Source of the DNA: CBDFGQ01 sp965247295
GTDB lineage: Bacteria > Chloroflexota > Dehalococcoidia > Lucifugimonadales > JAGWBF01
Assembly (NCBI GenBank): GCA_965247295.1
Contig: CBDFGQ010000007.1
Span: forward strand, 186,001 to 250,000
Length of the DNA: 64,000 nucleotides
Direction: 5' to 3'
Positions 52,400 to 61,520 of this stretch are shown piece after piece. Position numbers and translations under genes: made by a program. A model generated the notes under the pieces. That model did no database searches and was not told the origin of the DNA. It saw nothing but the letters and a program-made list of their open reading frames with translations. How positions within the stretch are numbered: the stretch's first letter is position 1; the number at the start of each line of letters is the position of its first letter.

Positions 52400-53787
52400 T
52401 GGTCCTCCGCTCCATGATCGGCGAATTCTATCAGTCCTCGCCGCTCAAAGGCGTGGACCACCTGTAAAACGGAGGTGAAGGGAAGAAGCAGCTTCTCGGC
52501 GATATCGGCGATCGACTTGGTGCCGTCAAGCTCGAACATGATCTTGAAAAGGGCCTTATACCCGGCTGGGTCTATCATCGGGTCCATATGCAGCTCGTAC
52601 CGGGACAGGAAAACTTCACCGGAAAACCTGTTAATCGGTACCTGGTTCGCCTCCCAGGCGTCGATCATGGCCATGACCAGATCGGCGGAACCCGCTAACC
52701 TCTCCTCTGAGACCAGATGGGGATTATCCATGCTGGAGTGGTACTCCGGGTAAGGCCAGTCCGGCGAGGTCGGTGGTAAGACGCGTGACAGTGAAAGCAT
52801 GGGAACCCGGACACCTGGTGCGTTGAACTGCCGCTCGTCGTTGCGAATAACGCCGAGAAATTCACCGATCAAGCCATCGGGGCACCTCTCTTCGAGTACA
52901 AGAGAGAAGCACCGATCGATGCCGGTATCGCCCGCGTGGGAAAGCTGGAGGGCGTGTGGGTTTTCCAATCCCAGCATCTCCAGGAACAGTCCCCCCTTCA
53001 TCTGGGGAATGAGGTGCTCATGGTGGCTGAGGTAGGCGACCGAGCCAATCGTCTCCGGCACAATTAGAAGCCGGTAGGTGTAGCGCAGGTCCGGGCGCTC
53101 CCGGATGCGTCGCATGACCTCTACTCCGACCACGACGCCGGAGAGGTCGTCATTAGCCATGGCGGGATGGTCCAGGTGGGCACAAAGGACGATACACTCT
53201 TCAGATCGTCCTGGTGCGATAGCCTCTCCAACCTTCAGAGTACCGCGGCTAAACTCACTGTCGATGTGCACACGGTACCGGTCTTCCGTCAGCGCACTCT
53301 TCTGATTCTGGCTGCAGCAAAGTCCCCAATCGCGTTCGTAGAACTTGTACATATATGGAACGGCCGCGGGCAGCTTGGGATGGTCGTGTAAATGATGGAA
53401 CAGCTCCTCGCGGCTCACCTCACCCTCGAAGGGCAGGGAGTAGGACATTACATGCAGTGGATTATCCTCATAGCTGAACAGCCGTACGCCATCAATGGTC
53501 TCCAGGTACGCCTCTCGGCAGGTCCACTTTTCCGGGACTATCCAGGTCCAGCATTCGGTGCCCGTTGAGTACTCATGGACCGTCATGGGCAGCTGAGTGG
53601 CGAGGGCCTCCAGAGCGGCATCGTATCCGTCCGAGATAAGGTCACGTCGCATGTACCAGAGCGAGTCGATCATCGCTTTCATGGAAGCGTGTTGGGGAAT
53701 TTCACCGACGGCCTGGTGACGCGGCCCTCCCGGTCCATGGAGAGTGGCTGGAGGGCCGCTGCTTGTGTTTTGCTCCTGTTTCATCAT
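52396..53787 (-). CDS. DUF4910 (M28-like) aminopeptidase-type protein with C-terminal winged helix
   Basis: 463 residues. Peptidase-like core: CLCAHLDHPAMANDDLSGVVVGVEVMRRI supplies H-x-D and N-D-D metal ligands, VPETIGSVAYL the Glu, and PEYHSSMDNPH the last His. N-terminal segment EYSTGTECWTWIVPEKWTCREAY is typical for DUF4910. The last ~75 residues (IADIAEKLLLPFTSVLQVVHAFERRGLIEF) look like a winged helix. Such proteins recur in surface-glycan loci; substrate unknown, possibly an amide on a sugar. ATG 53787 chosen; 53826 also possible and would overlap the methyltransferase. Confidence 0.8.
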   Translation of the reverse strand: MMKQEQNTSSGPPATLHGPGGPRHQAVGEIPQHASMKAMIDSLWYMRRDLISDGYDAALEALATQLPMTVHEYSTGTECWTWIVPEKWTCREAYLETIDGVRLFSYEDNPLHVMSYSLPFEGEVSREELFHHLHDHPKLPAAVPYMYKFYERDWGLCCSQNQKSALTEDRYRVHIDSEFSRGTLKVGEAIAPGRSEECIVLCAHLDHPAMANDDLSGVVVGVEVMRRIRERPDLRYTYRLLIVPETIGSVAYLSHHEHLIPQMKGGLFLEMLGLENPHALQLSHAGDTGIDRCFSLVLEERCPDGLIGEFLGVIRNDERQFNAPGVRVPMLSLSRVLPPTSPDWPYPEYHSSMDNPHLVSEERLAGSADLVMAMIDAWEANQVPINRFSGEVFLSRYELHMDPMIDPAGYKALFKIMFELDGTKSIADIAEKLLLPFTSVLQVVHAFERRGLIEFADHGAEDQ

Positions 53788-53803
53788 ACCCAAACGCCCA
53801 ACC

Positions 53804-54487
53804 TTAGGTTTTACGCGCGATGACACGCCATTCGCTGTGGGTAGAGTGGGTGTCGTTTATCATGTCCACCTGCACCATGTGCCGCATCGACTCCAGCTGC
53901 CAGCCGTTGGCAAACGCGGACCGAATGTCGTCGTCGCCGTAGAAGCAGATCTGGCCGACACCGGTGAGGGTGCCCCCGGATATGTCCACCACCACGCCAT
54001 CCGGGCCCGGGTTGCCGGTTGCTTGGCTCGAATGTCCGGCGGCGTATGGGTTGAAAAAGAAGGTTCCCGTTGGCTTCAAAACACGCCTCACCTCGCGAAT
54101 GGCCCTTCCGCCCGCCTCATATCCACAGTTGGTGATCGCAGCGCGATCGATGGCGAGATCGAAGCACTCGCTTCCCAACGGCAGGTTCGTAAAGTCGGCG
54201 ACTATGAAATCGCCGGCAAGACCATCCTCGTGAAAGCGCCGCCGCGCCGCGCCAACGGCCACTTCGCTAGCGTCCACGCCCGTTACCGAGAAGCCTTCGC
54301 GGGAAGCAAACCAGAGATTGCTGGCGGTGCCGCATCCCACTTCGAGGATTCGCACCTCACCACGGTCACGGTCCCTGGGCACATGGCGATAGACGAAACT
54401 CACAACCGCATCCCACGGATACCGTTGGGTGTGGCCCCGTGTATAGATGTCCCGCCATATCGGGTCGAAGGTCCTCTCATGCAGCAT
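53804..54487 (-). CDS. Class I SAM-dependent methyltransferase
   Basis: 227 residues. VRILEVGCGTASNLWFASREGFSVTGVDASEVAV (motif I and acidic strand), DGLAGDFIVADFTNLPLGSECFDLAIDRAAI (motif II/III). N-terminal DPIWRDIYTRGHTQRYPWD resembles nodulation/sugar methyltransferases. Start ATG 54487 lies 11 nt after the FAD oxidoreductase stop. Likely modifies a glycan residue. Confidence 0.88.
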   Translation of the reverse strand: MLHERTFDPIWRDIYTRGHTQRYPWDAVVSFVYRHVPRDRDRGEVRILEVGCGTASNLWFASREGFSVTGVDASEVAVGAARRRFHEDGLAGDFIVADFTNLPLGSECFDLAIDRAAITNCGYEAGGRAIREVRRVLKPTGTFFFNPYAAGHSSQATGNPGPDGVVVDISGGTLTGVGQICFYGDDDIRSAFANGWQLESMRHMVQVDMINDTHSTHSEWRVIARKT

Positions 54488-54498
54488 ATCGTGCTCGC

Positions 54499-55845
54499 CT
54501 AATACGTCGCGATATCCCGTAGGCTCGCGACGATATCGGCCTTCGAGAAGGCGGTCTGCTCGGCGATGATTATGCGCTCGCTAAGTTCCCGTACCCGCGC
54601 CGTGAGCTCGTTTTGAGCGGCCTCGAAGCCCACCTTCGCCATCCGATAAGACACGGGCGCACGAAGTACGGTGTAGTCAAGAGGCTGTTCGCCGTGAACG
54701 ATGCCCAGCGCGAGGGCTTCTTGCCACACGGCGCTCAAATGCCCGTCTGGGTCCTCCCACACTGGCGAGCCTATCGTGGTGGGGACCTCAAAACACACGT
54801 AGGTACTCCCATCGGCGTCAACCTGACCGCCGTATGCTCCCGGAGATGAGGCGCGGAAGATTAGGCTGTCCTCGGAGTAGTCATGAATATAGGTGTATTC
54901 GCCGACCTGTTCCCTTGGGCATTTGAAGTAGTACATCGCCATCGGCACAGCGTGTACCAACCCGTCCAGCGGGTTGTGATCGAACACGACCTTCGCCAGC
55001 ATGCCGGCGTCCGTCCCCCACAGGACACGGTCAGCTTCCAGTACTTTTTCGCTGGATAGGGTCAGGTCTAGTTTAGCCCCGTGGTTGGAAATGGACTCGA
55101 CGGCCTCCCCGAAGACTACATTGACCCCTAGATTGCGTAGCCGCTCCAGGGCCTTCTCGCAGAAGCTGCGCATTCCCTTCCCGTGGGGATAGTAATTTCG
55201 GTACGGGTATTTAGCGGCCTGGTCCCGATAAAACTTGAGGGGGTCATGCTGAGAGGATGCCGCGATCCGCTCGTCGAGGGCCGGGCTCTCTTTCAAGAGC
55301 AGGGCCAAATCGTCGGGCACAATTCGAATTCGCCCGAACACCGTGGACGGCAGGACGCAGGCATCCAGCTGGTCAGGGTCGACGCGAAGCATCTTGCGGG
55401 CCGCCGACGATAGCCGTTCGGCCAGGGTCTCCCCGTAGCGGTTGCTCAGAACATCTGCAAGGGTGGTATTGTCCCGCGGACCTGCCGTCGCCGCCTCGAC
55501 GACCTCGAACAGAATTCGCGCCTGCGTGGCACGGTCCAGTACCGTATAGTCCGGGACCGCTACACCATCGCTCTTGACTCCCTCGGTAACGGAGGCATAT
55601 TTGACATGCACGGGAATAACTTCGCCGTCCATGATCTCGTGCATGACGTCGGTGCTCTCATCGTTGACGTTGTCGAAGAGATGGCAGCCTTTATCTAGGT
55701 AAAACCCATTCCATTCCTGGGAATGCAAGACGCCACCAAGGAACGGCGCTCGTTCGATGAGCGTCACGGCACAGTTCGCTTTGGCCAAAAAGTAGGCCCC
55801 GATGATGCCGCGGATGCCGCCGCCGATGACGACCCAGCTCTTCAT
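54499..55845 (-). CDS. FAD-dependent amine-oxidase / protoporphyrinogen-oxidase-like protein
   Basis: 448 residues. FAD-binding SWVVIGGGIRGIIGAYFLAKANCAVTLIERAPFLGG; GFYLDKGCHLFDN, the YxLDxGxHxF segment shared by UDP-galactopyranose mutases and protoporphyrinogen-oxidase-like enzymes; PHGKGMRSFCEKALERLRNLGVNVVF (substrate/FAD domain). Could oxidise or isomerise a sugar, or act on a carrier. ATG 55845. First minus-strand gene left of the divergent region 55846-56003. Confidence 0.82.
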   Translation of the reverse strand: MKSWVVIGGGIRGIIGAYFLAKANCAVTLIERAPFLGGVLHSQEWNGFYLDKGCHLFDNVNDESTDVMHEIMDGEVIPVHVKYASVTEGVKSDGVAVPDYTVLDRATQARILFEVVEAATAGPRDNTTLADVLSNRYGETLAERLSSAARKMLRVDPDQLDACVLPSTVFGRIRIVPDDLALLLKESPALDERIAASSQHDPLKFYRDQAAKYPYRNYYPHGKGMRSFCEKALERLRNLGVNVVFGEAVESISNHGAKLDLTLSSEKVLEADRVLWGTDAGMLAKVVFDHNPLDGLVHAVPMAMYYFKCPREQVGEYTYIHDYSEDSLIFRASSPGAYGGQVDADGSTYVCFEVPTTIGSPVWEDPDGHLSAVWQEALALGIVHGEQPLDYTVLRAPVSYRMAKVGFEAAQNELTARVRELSERIIIAEQTAFSKADIVASLRDIATY

Positions 55846-55910
55846 TCGTGGTCTCCCGCCACTGCGCCCTCCCTTTCCAATACCGCTACATCATGGCAGC
55901 CGGTGATGTG

Positions 55911-55938
55911 TTCCAAACCTATATGTGCTGTGTATAAT
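55911..55938 (+). promoter_or_regulatory. Candidate promoter for the FemAB-like gene
   Basis: -10 TATAAT at 55933-55938 is perfect; the hexamer 16 bp upstream, TTCCAA (55911-55916), is a poor -35. AT-rich surroundings. It reads toward the plus-strand gene at 56004. Confidence 0.45.
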
Positions 55939-56003
55939 TACTTCGTATCGTGTATTTACGCGATGACCGCCGCAGGCACGCTTCTGGACCAAGGGTAAAT
56001 AGC

Positions 56004-57026
56004 ATGACCGATCAGAAGTTTTATAAGCCCGGCTTTATGGACTTGACGGCTTATAAGCTCGAGCCCGCTTCCGACGATGATGCCTGGGATAACATCGTCG
56101 AAAGCTCCGATCAAGGTTCGATTTTCTCCCTGAGGGACTATTTACATAACGTTGACGGCAGCCGGCCCAGGATGCTTTACTGCCTCAAGGGTCAGGAAGT
56201 AAAGGCGGCGCTTGTTGTAATGGAATCCGCCGATGGCAGAAGATGCATCCCCGTTGGCCACGTCATTTATACCGGAATAATGTTGGTGCCGCCGTCACCA
56301 AATCAGAGCAACGCCCAGACAATAGCCGAAACTTTTCGTGTGACCACGTACATCGTAGAGGAACTGACTCGCCGGTACGATGAGGTCTTCGTCAGCATGC
56401 ACCCTGCATTTCCGGACGCTCGGCCCTTCCTATGGCACAACTATGGGACTCCGGAGCCTAAATTCGACGTCGCCGTGCGCTACACGAGTATGCTAAGGCT
56501 CGATGGTATAGACCCCGAAGTGCCTGTGGACCGTAATCCGGTGTATGGGTCTTCGAGCAAGTCGCGCCGCCAGGAAATCCGTTACGGTATCCAAAAGGGC
56601 GTTCGTACTTCCCGAGAGAGCGACATCAGGACCTTCCTCGAGTTCTATCAGCTAACCTTTGCACGCCAGTCCCAGACCGTGGACGAGCAGGATTTTCGGC
56701 GTATGAACGGCCTGGCCGAGGGACTGCTGACCACCGGTCGGGCGCGGATGTACATCAGCAGGACCTCCGCGGGCGATCCTGGAAGTATCGCGGTGTTCGG
56801 CCTCGACAGCAAACGTGCGTATTATCTCTTTGGAGCCAATGATCCCGGCGTGCGTAACCAGCATACAGGCACCATGGTACTCTGGGATGCGTTCCTGGAC
56901 CTCGCCGCTTCGGGGGTGAAGGAGGTTGACCTGGAGGGCGTTAACAGTCCCTTGCGGGGACATTTCAAGCTGAGTTTTGGCGGCTCCATGGTACCCTATT
57001 TTCACCTTAGTCTCCACAACGTATAA
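56004..57026 (+). CDS. FemAB/GNAT-like acyltransferase
   Basis: 340 residues with a duplicated GNAT fold of the FemAB/BioF2-like type: FSLRDYLHNVDGSRPRMLYCLKGQEVKAALVVM in the first half and YISRTSAGDPGSIAVFGLDSKRAYYLFGANDPGVRNQHTGTMVLWDAFLDLAASGVKEVDLEGVNSPLRGHFKLSFGGSMVPYF in the second. Related proteins attach amino acids or acyl groups to glycans. ATG 56004 has AAGGGT 7 nt upstream. It stands on the opposite strand to its neighbours and its base composition is slightly more AT-rich. Confidence 0.8.
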   Translation: MTDQKFYKPGFMDLTAYKLEPASDDDAWDNIVESSDQGSIFSLRDYLHNVDGSRPRMLYCLKGQEVKAALVVMESADGRRCIPVGHVIYTGIMLVPPSPNQSNAQTIAETFRVTTYIVEELTRRYDEVFVSMHPAFPDARPFLWHNYGTPEPKFDVAVRYTSMLRLDGIDPEVPVDRNPVYGSSSKSRRQEIRYGIQKGVRTSRESDIRTFLEFYQLTFARQSQTVDEQDFRRMNGLAEGLLTTGRARMYISRTSAGDPGSIAVFGLDSKRAYYLFGANDPGVRNQHTGTMVLWDAFLDLAASGVKEVDLEGVNSPLRGHFKLSFGGSMVPYFHLSLHNV

Positions 57027-57095
57027 GGTCGCTCAGCCGCCACCATTTTACCCCTCGATAACCCCACACCCGAGGCAAACTTATAATTACGTGAC

Positions 57096-57791
57096 TCAGT
57101 GGCCCTTAACGAAGTATGCCGAGGGGCTGTGTGTCCAGGGAAGGGACCTCAGTTCGATTTTGTGAACTTGGATGAACTCGTCCACCGCGTCCGATTCTCC
57201 CCAGTGGCTTACCGCGTATTCGTCCAGCACGACCACCCCCCTCGGTACGACATAGCCATACAGTGTGTTGAGGGCCGCCTTCGTGGCGTCGTAGGTGTCG
57301 AAATCTAGGTTTAGGAGGGCAACCCTGAATCCCGGGTGCGCCTTCACGTACTCACGTACCGTTGAAGTCACGTCACCCTTCACCAGCTCTACCCTGCCCT
57401 GGAGGTTTTGGGTGGCGATGGTCTTGGCCAGCCGTTCGACCACTATCGGCTCGTAGCCTGCGGACTCTTCGAACTCCCTGGCCGCACGCGATTCGTAATC
57501 ACGGCTGGGCTCGGGGTATCCCTCGAAAGTATCGAAGCCCACCACTTTACGGCTTGTGCGGGGGTTCATGATCTCGATCAGCTTCGCCCAGTACAGGAGG
57601 CCGGCGCCTTTGAAGACTCCTCCCTCTACCACGTCACCGGGGATATCAGTGATCATCTTATAGAGCTCATACCTGGCCAGCAGCTTGGAGAACCGGTCGA
57701 TCCCACCATATAGCAGCAGGTCGTTGTAGGCGTCCCAGCTCAGCTGTTCATGGTTGTCCACCGGATACGGCCCTCCCCCTGTATGCTCCAA
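57096..57791 (-). CDS. TylF/MycF-type O-methyltransferase
   Basis: 231 residues. GDVVEGGVFKGAGLLYWAKLIEIMN (SAM loop with EGGVxxGG-type start), KVVGFDTFEGYP, VELVKGDVTSTVREYV, VALLNLDFDTYDATKAALNTLYGYVVPRGVVVLDEYAV (metal-binding Asp residues). TylF enzymes methylate sugar hydroxyls; here probably a glycan residue. Starts 2 nt after the stop of the 527-aa gene. Confidence 0.9.
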   Translation of the reverse strand: MEHTGGGPYPVDNHEQLSWDAYNDLLLYGGIDRFSKLLARYELYKMITDIPGDVVEGGVFKGAGLLYWAKLIEIMNPRTSRKVVGFDTFEGYPEPSRDYESRAAREFEESAGYEPIVVERLAKTIATQNLQGRVELVKGDVTSTVREYVKAHPGFRVALLNLDFDTYDATKAALNTLYGYVVPRGVVVLDEYAVSHWGESDAVDEFIQVHKIELRSLPWTHSPSAYFVKGH

Positions 57792-57793
57792 GT

Positions 57794-59377
57794 CTAAAAG
57801 GAGTGGTCCCCGCCGACGTAGCCCTGGTCGGACACGATCAGGTAGTAGGCGTCAACATAAGGGCACTCCGACTCCAAAGTGCACCACAGGACCTGGCCAT
57901 CCAGGTTCTCGCGGTCGACCTGCCCTAACATGTCCTCCACGCCAAGGGACTTGCATGTCTGATTCCTCAGGCATACGTTATCGGAGTAAATCAGTCCCCT
58001 CCGACCGAATATACTAATCTTGACCTCGGCCTCGAAATCGTCGCCCAGTCCGTTGCCCAGGACCGAGAGCACAACGTGGGTCCGGTGGCCGCCTCGCACA
58101 TATATCGGAAGCCAGCGGTAGCTGCGGTTTGGCGACCGATACTCGGCATCCTGGTGCATTGAGATGTTGATGTTGGTGCCGATTCGGGAGGCCTTGTGGT
58201 AGTTGACGCCGTAGTTTATGCGGGTCGGGATGTCGCCGCCCTGGGCAGCACACTCGATGGATAACAGGGAGCACCGCTCCAGAGGGATTTCTGCACGCTG
58301 TAACATGTCCCTGATCCGCAGATTTGCCATCACGTTGCTTGGGGACTGAATGCTGCCAAGGCGGTCCAGATCGGCGAGGAGCTCACCGTCGCGGTCGTAG
58401 ACCCTGGCTCGTAGTTCTAGAACGCTCGGCGAGTAGATAGGGTAAAAGTTCAGGTCCAGGTCGAGCTGTTCATCGAAGAGGAGTGGGATTGCGCGGAAGG
58501 AGCCGCGGGTGTTGGCGGCGCTGTCGGCCCTGAAGTACTCCTCTCGTCCCGATACATCGTAGTAGGAGTGGGTAATGGCTATGTGGGAACGGTCCCTCGC
58601 CACGTTGCCGCAGAGCAGTCGGGGGAATATACCGAAGGAGTCGTATTTAACCTTGCAGAAGCCGACTTTGTCCTTAAGGAACTCCTTCAGCTCGTACCGC
58701 TCGTCGGGGAAAACGTAGAGGGTCTGGTAGGCGTTCAGGTCACCACACTGGAGCTCAATGACCTCCGTTTCCCCCGCAGCGTTGTAGGCGGAGAAGCTCA
58801 TCCTTCCATCCTTCACTTCCCTGGGGCCGTTGGTGAACGCCACGAAGGGGGTCCATGTCTCGTCGGCGTATATGTCGAAGCCGCTCTCCTGAACGTCGCT
58901 CATGAACCGCTTGTCCATGTCGCCGATGCTGTGGAATACTCTGCTCGCCATATGGACGGCCGAAACCCCCTTGGGCGTCTCGTAGAACAGCGACAGGGCC
59001 GGATAGGGGAACTTCAGGTCTTCAATTGAGTATATCTCGAACTCGCATGAGCCGATAAACCTGCCCCTTTCGTCCAGGTGCTCCCGTACCAGCTCGGGGA
59101 ACGCGAAGCAGTACACGTCCTCCTCCACCTTGAAGTAGCTTCTGTGGAGGGTATCGCCACTCTGGCTCCTGACGGTCATCAGACATGACACGGGCTCAAT
59201 ACCGTTCTTGTATTTCCAGTAGTTCATGAAGCTGATCTTCGCTGAGAGCCCGCCTCCGCACATGATGGGGAAAATGGCCGACGACTTGAAAGTGGGCTCG
59301 TAGCCCACGTCCTCGTAGGACTTGGCCTTTGTTCCCAAGAATTTCAGTACCGATTGGAGAGAATTCACGTTAGTCAT
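57794..59377 (-). CDS. Conserved-looking protein of unknown function, 527 aa
   Basis: 527 residues, soluble, no signal peptide. I do not recognise it. The sequence is rich in beta-strand patterns with aromatic positions (CGGGLSAKISFMNYWKYKNG, MTVRSQSGDTLHRSYFKV, PFVAFTNGPREVKDGRMSFSAYNAAGE, ESECPYVDAYYLIVSDQGYVGGDHSF) and seems to hold two or three beta-sandwich-like repeats (F-x-G-P-x-V and NYGxNY motifs). Good site AAAGGAG before ATG 59377. It sits between a formyltransferase-like gene and a sugar O-methyltransferase, so a glycan role is inferred only from position. Confidence 0.7.
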   Translation of the reverse strand: MTNVNSLQSVLKFLGTKAKSYEDVGYEPTFKSSAIFPIMCGGGLSAKISFMNYWKYKNGIEPVSCLMTVRSQSGDTLHRSYFKVEEDVYCFAFPELVREHLDERGRFIGSCEFEIYSIEDLKFPYPALSLFYETPKGVSAVHMASRVFHSIGDMDKRFMSDVQESGFDIYADETWTPFVAFTNGPREVKDGRMSFSAYNAAGETEVIELQCGDLNAYQTLYVFPDERYELKEFLKDKVGFCKVKYDSFGIFPRLLCGNVARDRSHIAITHSYYDVSGREEYFRADSAANTRGSFRAIPLLFDEQLDLDLNFYPIYSPSVLELRARVYDRDGELLADLDRLGSIQSPSNVMANLRIRDMLQRAEIPLERCSLLSIECAAQGGDIPTRINYGVNYHKASRIGTNINISMHQDAEYRSPNRSYRWLPIYVRGGHRTHVVLSVLGNGLGDDFEAEVKISIFGRRGLIYSDNVCLRNQTCKSLGVEDMLGQVDRENLDGQVLWCTLESECPYVDAYYLIVSDQGYVGGDHSF

Positions 59378-59449
59378 TCAGTCTTCTCCTTTAGTCCGCA
59401 CGGCTCTCCCAATCACCACACGGACAAGGCAGCAAGATAATCTTCAACG

Positions 59450-60454
59450 TCACAACTTTAGCCCTTTAGGAGTGTAAATCGCCCGGAACTGTCTTGCCTT
59501 CTCCAGGCACTCTAGTGGAGTGTAAAACCTGTCGCCGAGCGGTATTTCGGCCATGACAACTTCTCCGTTTTCATCTGTGACGCTGCCGATTACTAACGTG
59601 CCGTCTTCGGTTGCCACGAACAGTAGGTCAGCTGACTTCCTGTAAATCATGCCCGTTTGGTATGGATGAAATACTCCATCATTAAAACTCACGAAGCAGT
59701 TTTTCAGAAAGACTCGGTTGCCGTTGATGAACGTAGAAGCGCCCTTGAAGGGATCATCGAACGCGCAGATAAACCGTTCGATCTGTCGCAAACGCCAGTT
59801 CCAGTCTAGATACCCATGGTGCTCTGTTGACAATCTGGGCCAATATGTGCTGAGGTATTCTGGTTGCTCGATATATCTGAAGTCCTTCTGGTTCCTGACC
59901 TCCTCAAAGAACTCCCGCAGAAACCCCCTATTCTGTTCGACGTAGACCTGTAGATAGTCTTTGGGAACTCTGCACCAGATAGGATAGAGAAACTCTTTGT
60001 ACTTGATTATAGGTCCGGTATCTATACCCTCATCAACCTGATGGATCAGGCAACAACCCAATCGGTTATCTCTGAGTATGTGCCACGAGTAGCCTGAGCT
60101 ACGGTCCTGGGGGAGTCTCTCTCCATGCGAGTTCAGGAGTCTGCCTTTAAACCGATCGATGAATCTCTTGCGATATATCCAGGCGGCGCCTAAGGACAGT
60201 CCCAGGGTATTGGAGTCAATTCTGTCGAGCACCCTGGAATCCCTGTTAATTTCCTCAGAGACGAAGTATTCTATCGCATGATTCTCTAAGTACTGGCCAA
60301 GAGTGCAGCCCGTGTTTGAAAGAGTCTCATTGACGTGTCTCGGGCTCGTCACCACTAGGACCTTATAGCCCCCTTCATGCAACTCCAGCGCAAACTCTGG
60401 TAAGAGCACGCCGCCGCCCATCAAAAGGTATGTATCAATCTTATCGAACCACAC
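59450..60454 (-). CDS. Formyltransferase-fold protein (sugar N-formyltransferase-like)
   Basis: 334 residues. Motif GRLLNSHGERLPQDRSSGYSW with Asn and His, then LIHQVDEGIDTGPII with Asp: the N-H-D triad of folate-dependent formyltransferases (Fmt/ArnA/VioF fold). Its C-terminal part FDDPFKGASTFINGNRVFLKN resembles the Fmt-type OB region. It overlaps PseG by 14 nt, so it likely formylates the amino group of the nonulosonate or a related sugar. Its codons are clearly more AT-rich than its neighbours, suggesting separate acquisition. Confidence 0.82.
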   Translation of the reverse strand: MWFDKIDTYLLMGGGVLLPEFALELHEGGYKVLVVTSPRHVNETLSNTGCTLGQYLENHAIEYFVSEEINRDSRVLDRIDSNTLGLSLGAAWIYRKRFIDRFKGRLLNSHGERLPQDRSSGYSWHILRDNRLGCCLIHQVDEGIDTGPIIKYKEFLYPIWCRVPKDYLQVYVEQNRGFLREFFEEVRNQKDFRYIEQPEYLSTYWPRLSTEHHGYLDWNWRLRQIERFICAFDDPFKGASTFINGNRVFLKNCFVSFNDGVFHPYQTGMIYRKSADLLFVATEDGTLVIGSVTDENGEVVMAEIPLGDRFYTPLECLEKARQFRAIYTPKGLKL

Positions 60455-61508
60455 CGCTGACTCTCTTCTTTCCTGCCTCGACCTGAATGGTTCGCGCCAC
60501 CCGCAGGGCGCCTTGGCCGTCCACCAGTCGCTGGCCCTCGGCAGCCATGGCCGCCCTGGCCTCTGCGTCCGAGACGAGGGCCGAAACCGCTGCTTTCACC
60601 TTTGGGATGACCTCGTCCTCATCGGCATTTCCGGCGGCTCGCAGGAAGCCCGCCTCCGCCAAGGCCCGCAGTTGCCCGTCCTGGTTGGACGCGGTTCGGA
60701 TGGCCACCGTGGGGCAACCCATGCAGGCGAGCTCGTGGAGGGTCTGCCCCGCGGCGGACACCGCCAGGTCCGACTGAAGTATCAGGTCGCGCACGGAGTC
60801 TGGACTGTGGACCAGCCTCACGGAACGTCTGGCTTCCCTGGCAGCCGTCGTGGTTTCTTGGACGTTGTGGAAGTAGGGCCCAACGACGGCTGTGACGGTG
60901 AATCGGCCGGGCACTTCATCCAGCGTGCTCAGAATACGGGGCATCAAATTGTCGCGGTCCGCTCCGCCGAGGATGACCAGAACGTTACTAACGGTGGCGC
61001 CTACATCACGCTTCGGCTGCTCCCAGAACTCGGGCCTTAGCACGAAATAACGTGGGCCCAGAAGGAAAACGGTGTCTCCAGAGGATGAACGGTAGGGCAG
61101 CCGGCAGCCATCGGCGTTGCCGTTGACCACCATCTGGCAGGGGAAGGGGTGGGAGGCTAGGTCGTCCCTGGCTACCACGAAGAGCCCGGCATCTCTGAGC
61201 TCAGCCAAATAGTCCGGGTTCACCTCGTGGGAGTCCACCATCACGGAGCGGCACCCCTGCCGGGCCGCCACCTCCACCGTCCGCTCCATGTCCTCGGCAG
61301 CCCATGACGCACATCGTGTTAGGCTTTCAGCCGAGAACCCAAGGCGTTCTACTCGCTCCTGGCTGCCGTTGTCCCAGTTGGTCAGGAAGTAGCTGTCCAC
61401 GTCCCGTTGGCCCAGGGCGGTTGCCAGGGCTAGGCACCGTTGAAGGTGGCCCAGGCCGATGTGAAAGCCCGCGTCAACGCGAAAAAGGAGTTTACCAGCG
61501 GTAGCCAT
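60441..61508 (-). CDS. pseG: PseG-like UDP-2,4-diacetamido-2,4,6-trideoxy-altropyranose hydrolase
   Basis: 355 residues, GT-B-like hydrolase that removes UDP before the PseI condensation. LLFRVDAGFHIGLGHLQRCLALATALG (catalytic GLGHxxR), MVDSHEVNPDYL, VSNVLVILGGADRDNLMPRILSTL and DLAVSAAGQTLHELACMGCPTVAI (UDP-binding). Lies between the acetyltransferase (12 nt) and the formyltransferase (overlap). Confidence 0.88.
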   Translation of the reverse strand: MATAGKLLFRVDAGFHIGLGHLQRCLALATALGQRDVDSYFLTNWDNGSQERVERLGFSAESLTRCASWAAEDMERTVEVAARQGCRSVMVDSHEVNPDYLAELRDAGLFVVARDDLASHPFPCQMVVNGNADGCRLPYRSSSGDTVFLLGPRYFVLRPEFWEQPKRDVGATVSNVLVILGGADRDNLMPRILSTLDEVPGRFTVTAVVGPYFHNVQETTTAAREARRSVRLVHSPDSVRDLILQSDLAVSAAGQTLHELACMGCPTVAIRTASNQDGQLRALAEAGFLRAAGNADEDEVIPKVKAAVSALVSDAEARAAMAAEGQRLVDGQGALRVARTIQVEAGKKRVSGVVR

Positions 61509-61520
61509 CGGTCCGTGGAA

